From Catellatospora sp. TT07R-123 (lineage in GTDB: Bacteria > Actinomycetota > Actinomycetes > Mycobacteriales > Micromonosporaceae): a DNA stretch of 64,000 nt. Position numbers and translations under genes: made by a program. Below, piece by piece: positions 59,254 through 64,000 of the stretch. Below the pieces are notes generated by a model. It saw nothing but the letters and a program-made list of their open reading frames with translations, searched no databases and was not told the origin of the DNA. The stretch lies in NCBI RefSeq assembly GCF_018327705.1, contig NZ_BNEM01000001.1:2418001-2482000 (forward strand), read 5' to 3'. Each line of letters opens with the position of its first letter. Positions within the stretch are counted from its first letter, which is position 1.

Positions 59254-60564
59254 ATGACCGCTGAACCCCCGAGCGACCGCGTCCGACAGTGGCGCGACCT
59301 GTTGGGCTGGGCGCTGCTGGCCGGCGCCGGCCTGCTCGTGACCTGGGTGGCGGTGCGCGCCGGGGCACGGCTCGGCACCGCCAGCGCACCGTTTCTCGGC
59401 AGCTACCGACTCACGATCTCCCCACTGTCGATGCTCGCGCCGGTGGTCGCCGGCGCCGTCCTGGTGGCCGCCTGGCGCGGTTGGCTGCATCGACTGCCGT
59501 GGTGGTCGGTCAGCGTCGGCTCGGCGGTCGCGATGTTCGCCTGGGCGGCCGCGCTGGCCCTGGTCGACGGCGCGGACGGATTCACCCGTTCGCTGTCGCC
59601 GGACAGCTACCTGGGCGACGTGCAGGAGGTCGGCGACGACCCGCTGGGCTACCTGAGCACGTTCACCAGCCGCTCGGCCGAGCACACCAGCGCCACCCGC
59701 GGGCACCCGCCCGCGCCGGTGCTGCTGCTGTGGGCGGTGCAGCGGCTCGGGGTCAGCAGCCACCTCACGCTGGCACTGCTGGTGACCGCGGTCGGGGCGC
59801 TGTCGGTGCCGCTGATCCTGGCCGCGGTGCGCGACATGGGCGGCGAGCAGACCGCGCGGGCGTACGCGCCGGTGCTGATGCTCGCGCCGTACGCGGTGTG
59901 GGTGGCGGTGTCGATGGACGCCGTCGTGGCCGCCATCGGGGCGGCGATGACGCTGGCCGGGGTGCGGGCCACCCGGCGGCACGGCTGGCGCGCGGCGCTG
60001 TGGGCGGTGCTGGCCGGGCTGCTGCTCGGCGTGGCGGCGCTGTTCTCGTACGCCGCGGCGTGGCTCGGGCTGTCGGTGGTGTGCCTGTACTTCGCGCGCC
60101 GCCGGGCCGCCCTGAACCTGTTCAGCGGGCTGGGCGCGCTGCTGCCGGTGCTCGGGGCGGCGACGCTGGGCTTCGCCTGGACCGACGGGCTGGGCGCCGC
60201 CTACGACGATTTCAACCAGCGCATCGAGCCGCACCGCTCGGTGCTGTGGTGGAGCCTGATCAGCGTGTGCGCGCTGCTGCTGGCCGCCGGGCCGCCGCTG
60301 TACGCGAGCCTGCGCAAGGTGCGCAACACCCCTGGCTGGCCGTTCCTGGTGGGCGCCGCGGCGGCGGTGCTGTTCTCGATCGGGGCCGGGCTGGCGCGCG
60401 GCGGGATCGAGCACGCGTGGCTGCCGTACTTCCCCTGGCTGACGATCGCCGCGGTGGCTCCTGAACGCCCCGGCGGGAACCCGGTGCCCGCCCCGCTGAT
60501 CCTGGTCGCCGTAGGCGCCCTGTCCGCGATGGTCATCGAGGCGGTCCTGTCCACGCCCTGGTAG
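59254..60564 (+). CDS. Polytopic membrane protein, GT-C/GT39-like
   Basis: 436 aa with about ten membrane helices. The first periplasmic-side loop contains 'FTSRSAEHTSATRGHPPAPV', and a GHPP motif near this position is typical of lipid-linked GT-C mannosyl- or arabinosyltransferase-like proteins. No DxD motif is clear, so enzymatic activity is unproven. TAGCGT 8 nt before the ATG at 59254 indicates a leaderless start; the open frame far upstream is antisense to other genes. Confidence 0.78.
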   Translation: MTAEPPSDRVRQWRDLLGWALLAGAGLLVTWVAVRAGARLGTASAPFLGSYRLTISPLSMLAPVVAGAVLVAAWRGWLHRLPWWSVSVGSAVAMFAWAAALALVDGADGFTRSLSPDSYLGDVQEVGDDPLGYLSTFTSRSAEHTSATRGHPPAPVLLLWAVQRLGVSSHLTLALLVTAVGALSVPLILAAVRDMGGEQTARAYAPVLMLAPYAVWVAVSMDAVVAAIGAAMTLAGVRATRRHGWRAALWAVLAGLLLGVAALFSYAAAWLGLSVVCLYFARRRAALNLFSGLGALLPVLGAATLGFAWTDGLGAAYDDFNQRIEPHRSVLWWSLISVCALLLAAGPPLYASLRKVRNTPGWPFLVGAAAAVLFSIGAGLARGGIEHAWLPYFPWLTIAAVAPERPGGNPVPAPLILVAVGALSAMVIEAVLSTPW

Positions 60565-60580
60565 CGCCGCCCGACGAAAG

Positions 60581-60624
60581 GAAGGGCACCTTCTCATCGC
60601 TTTGCGATGTAGCAGGTGCCCTTC
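60581..60624. terminator. Hairpin family R3, copy 2
   Basis: GAAGGGCACCT / AGGTGCCCTTC with inner ATCG-CTTTG-CGAT, followed by TTAAC. Near-identical to the element at 41059. Lies between two convergent genes, so it can stop both. Confidence 0.85.
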
Positions 60625-60636
60625 TTAACACTCAGG

Positions 60637-62235
<1,599 letters not shown>

Positions 62236-62386
62236 GATCTCTCCCAGGTCGGGGGCGGCCACCGGGTGGCACAGGGAACGAGGAACCCATTCTACCGGGG
62301 GTGCCGACCATGCCTGCCACGGCATTTGGCCGTTCGACGCCATGATTTGGGTGTAATTGCCCACAAACATGCTTAGGCTGGCCAAC

Positions 62387-63409
62387 GTGAGCATCAATGA
62401 AAACGCCGAACTCGACCCGTCCCAGGTCGAGGACATGCGTGGGCAGGGCGGCGGAGGCGGCGGAGGCGGCTTCAACTTCCCACCCATGGGCGGCGGCGGA
62501 GGCGGCGGCATGGGCGGCGCCGGTGCCGGTTGCCTGGGCGCCCTGCTGCCCAGCCTGCTGCGTAGCAAGATCGGCATGGTGGTGCTGCTGGTCGGGGCGC
62601 TGTGCGTGGGCATCCTGCTGTGCACCGGCGGCGGTTCCGGCATCTTCAGCGGTCTCGGCGGGGTCGAGCAGCCCGCCACCCAGAAGCAGCCCGGCGACAC
62701 GGGCGCCACCGGGGACCTGGCCACCAAGTGCGGCAAGGACAACCCCGACCGCTTCAACGACGCGGCCTGCCGCAACCTGCTCTACATCAACTCGATCCAG
62801 AACTACTGGCAGAGCGCGATGCCGCAGTACTTCGGCCAGCCGTACCAGAAGGCGACCACGCGGTACTTCACCGGCTCGGTCAACACCGCGTGCGGCCCGG
62901 CCACCTCCGGCGTCGGCCCGTTCTACTGCCCCGGCGACAACCACGTGTACATCGACCTGGCCTTCTACAACGAGCTGGCCAGCCGGTTCGGCGCCAAGGG
63001 CCAGTTCGCCCAGGCGTACGTGCTCGCCCACGAGTACGGCCACCACATCCAGACCCTGACCGGCACCGAGGCCCAGGTGCGCCGCGCCCAGCAGCGCGAC
63101 CCGTCCAACGCCAACCGCTACTCGGTCGCGATGGAGCTCCAGGCCGACTGCTACGCCGGGGTGTGGGCCAACGCGGCCAGCAAGACCACGGACGCCACCG
63201 GCGCCCCGCTGTTCAAGAGCGTCACCCAGCAGGACATCGACCAGGCGCTCGAAGCGGCCGCGGCCGTCGGCGACGACGCGATCCAGCAGAAGGCCGGCGC
63301 CCGGATCAACCAGGACGCGTTCACGCACGGCTCGTCCGAGCAGCGCCAGCAGTGGTTCAACCAGGGCTACACCAGCGGCGACCCCCGCAAGTGCAACACG
63401 TTTTCATAG
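62387..63409 (+). CDS. Neutral zinc metallopeptidase (YpfJ family)
   Basis: 340 aa. Gly-rich N-terminus ('VEDMRGQGGGGGGGGFNF'), one membrane helix (about 65-85), then the extracytoplasmic peptidase with zinc motif 'VLAHEYGHHIQTLTG' (HExxH) and 'SVAMELQADCYAGVWA' (third ligand Glu region). Gly stretches in the N-terminal part are longer than in most relatives. TAGGCT 7 nt before the GTG at 62387 shows a leaderless start; divergent from the ABC-F gene. Confidence 0.92.
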   Translation: MSINENAELDPSQVEDMRGQGGGGGGGGFNFPPMGGGGGGGMGGAGAGCLGALLPSLLRSKIGMVVLLVGALCVGILLCTGGGSGIFSGLGGVEQPATQKQPGDTGATGDLATKCGKDNPDRFNDAACRNLLYINSIQNYWQSAMPQYFGQPYQKATTRYFTGSVNTACGPATSGVGPFYCPGDNHVYIDLAFYNELASRFGAKGQFAQAYVLAHEYGHHIQTLTGTEAQVRRAQQRDPSNANRYSVAMELQADCYAGVWANAASKTTDATGAPLFKSVTQQDIDQALEAAAAVGDDAIQQKAGARINQDAFTHGSSEQRQQWFNQGYTSGDPRKCNTFS

Positions 63410-63419
63410 GCGGCCGCCT

Positions 63420-63530
63420 TCGCGGCCGCGGCGCGATCGCCCGAAGGCGGCGTCTTCCCTCGTCGCTGCGGGGCCTTCGGCCCCGTCACGCTCCTCAGTC
63501 CAGACGCCGCCGCGATCGCGCGATCCCGGT
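63420..63530. terminator. Structured GC-rich spacer between convergent genes
   Basis: Several nested inverted repeats: GCGGCCG-rich arms near 63410-63435, GGGGCCTTCGGCCCC at 63469-63483, and AGGCGGCGTCT (63445-63455) against AGACGCCGCC (63502-63511). Together they form a strong stem that could end transcription from both sides. Confidence 0.55.
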
Positions 63531-63538
63531 GGGCCGGG

Positions 63539-64000
63539 TCAGGGCACCAGGTGGATACGGATGTTGTGGGCCAGGGCGACGGCGTCCACCAGGATCGCGT
63601 GGCGGGGTTCCGGGACGTCCAGCAGTCGCTCGTGGCGCAGCGGCAGCAGCGGTTCCAGCCGCTTGTCGGTGAGGATCGACTCGACGGTGCCCCGGTCGCC
63701 GCCGCAGACCAGGGCGGCCATGCTGTCGGCGTACGGCAGCAGGATCCGCGCCGCGACGTCGGCCGCGTCCTGCGCCGCCGCGCTGGCCTGGTTGTCCCGC
63801 CGCCGCGCGTACCGCTGCTGCGACCAGCCTCCCGCCGCCGTCCGCGCCTGCACGTAGAACGTGTCCACCTTGGACGCGATCAGCTCGTCGCCGTCGGCGA
63901 CCCCGACCGCGACGGCGTTGCGCCGGGCCAGCAGCAGCCCGAGCCGCCGAGGCAGGGCCAGCTCGGCCAGCAGCGCGTCGACGTCGGCGACCTCCGGCAG
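63539..64000 (-). CDS. acVLRF1 family peptidyl-tRNA hydrolase (5' end beyond window)
   Basis: C-terminal ~153 residues of an actinobacterial Vms1-like release factor that frees nascent chains from tRNA, in ribosome-associated quality control. The diagnostic segment is 'RTAAGGWSQQRYARRRDNQ' with the catalytic Gln in SQQR; upstream 'LLLARRNAVAVGVADGDELI' matches the preceding VLRF1 strands. The reading frame stays open to base 64000, so the true start lies outside. Confidence 0.85.
   Translation of the reverse strand: MPEVADVDALLAELALPRRLGLLLARRNAVAVGVADGDELIASKVDTFYVQARTAAGGWSQQRYARRRDNQASAAAQDAADVAARILLPYADSMAALVCGGDRGTVESILTDKRLEPLLPLRHERLLDVPEPRHAILVDAVALAHNIRIHLVP

Overview
The window is high-GC throughout and reads as chromosome of an actinomycete, most likely of the Micromonosporaceae (inference). 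Signs are the extreme third-position GC, GTG/TTG starts, many leaderless promoters, actinobacteria-restricted families (DUF3097, DUF2637, a TIGR04222-like protein, acVLRF1) and the mabA-inhA-ferrochelatase gene order also known from mycobacteria. I saw no tRNA, rRNA, insertion sequence, prophage or CRISPR array.

Layout. 0-3.4 kb: a sugar (probably N-acetylglucosamine/chitobiose) ABC importer, cut by the left edge, behind an RpiR-type regulator. 3.8-7.2 kb: zinc-ribbon protein, Eis-like acetyltransferase, ATP-dependent DNA ligase, PspC protein. 7.4-13.2 kb: methylmalonate-semialdehyde dehydrogenase, class III aminotransferase and a PucR regulator, behind a TrmH-type methyltransferase. 13.3-18 kb: SPFH/NfeD membrane pair, serine beta-lactamase-like hydrolase, DUF3097 and a hypothetical protein. 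18.2-21.9 kb: fabG-fabI-ferrochelatase-HAD. 22-25.5 kb: a structured leader with tiny ORFs, then a MoxR-DUF58-VWA operon. 26-31.4 kb: small and PH-domain membrane proteins, thioesterase/MBL pair, AhpD-like pair. 31.5-41.5 kb: asparagine synthase, Xaa-Pro aminopeptidase, and a 1918-residue secreted amylase-pullulanase fusion. 41.5-52.5 kb: two pirins, aconitase, RIO kinase, HAD, DUF2637 protein and an AcnR-like TetR regulator. 52.8-56 kb: a tiny membrane protein with a DDAH-type hydrolase, then a tightly overlapping triad (Cys/Gly-tailed membrane protein, DUF692/MNIO enzyme, small helical partner). 56-64 kb: ABC exporter, enoyl-CoA hydratase, HTH protein, GT-C-like membrane protein, ABC-F ATPase, zinc metallopeptidase, and a partial acVLRF1 release factor.

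Most notable: (1) the 53.8-56 kb triad looks like a RiPP-type modification locus in which the modified peptide is the tail of a membrane protein; (2) matching palindromic sites before acnA (two copies) and before the AcnR-like gene 8 kb away predict a regulon; (3) two families of about 60-bp intergenic palindromes (six and four copies), one copy carrying a compensatory base-pair change; (4) hairpins that bury the Shine-Dalgarno and start codon before two genes; (5) at least fifteen genes with a -10-like hexamer 6-8 nt before the start codon, suggesting leaderless translation is common here.
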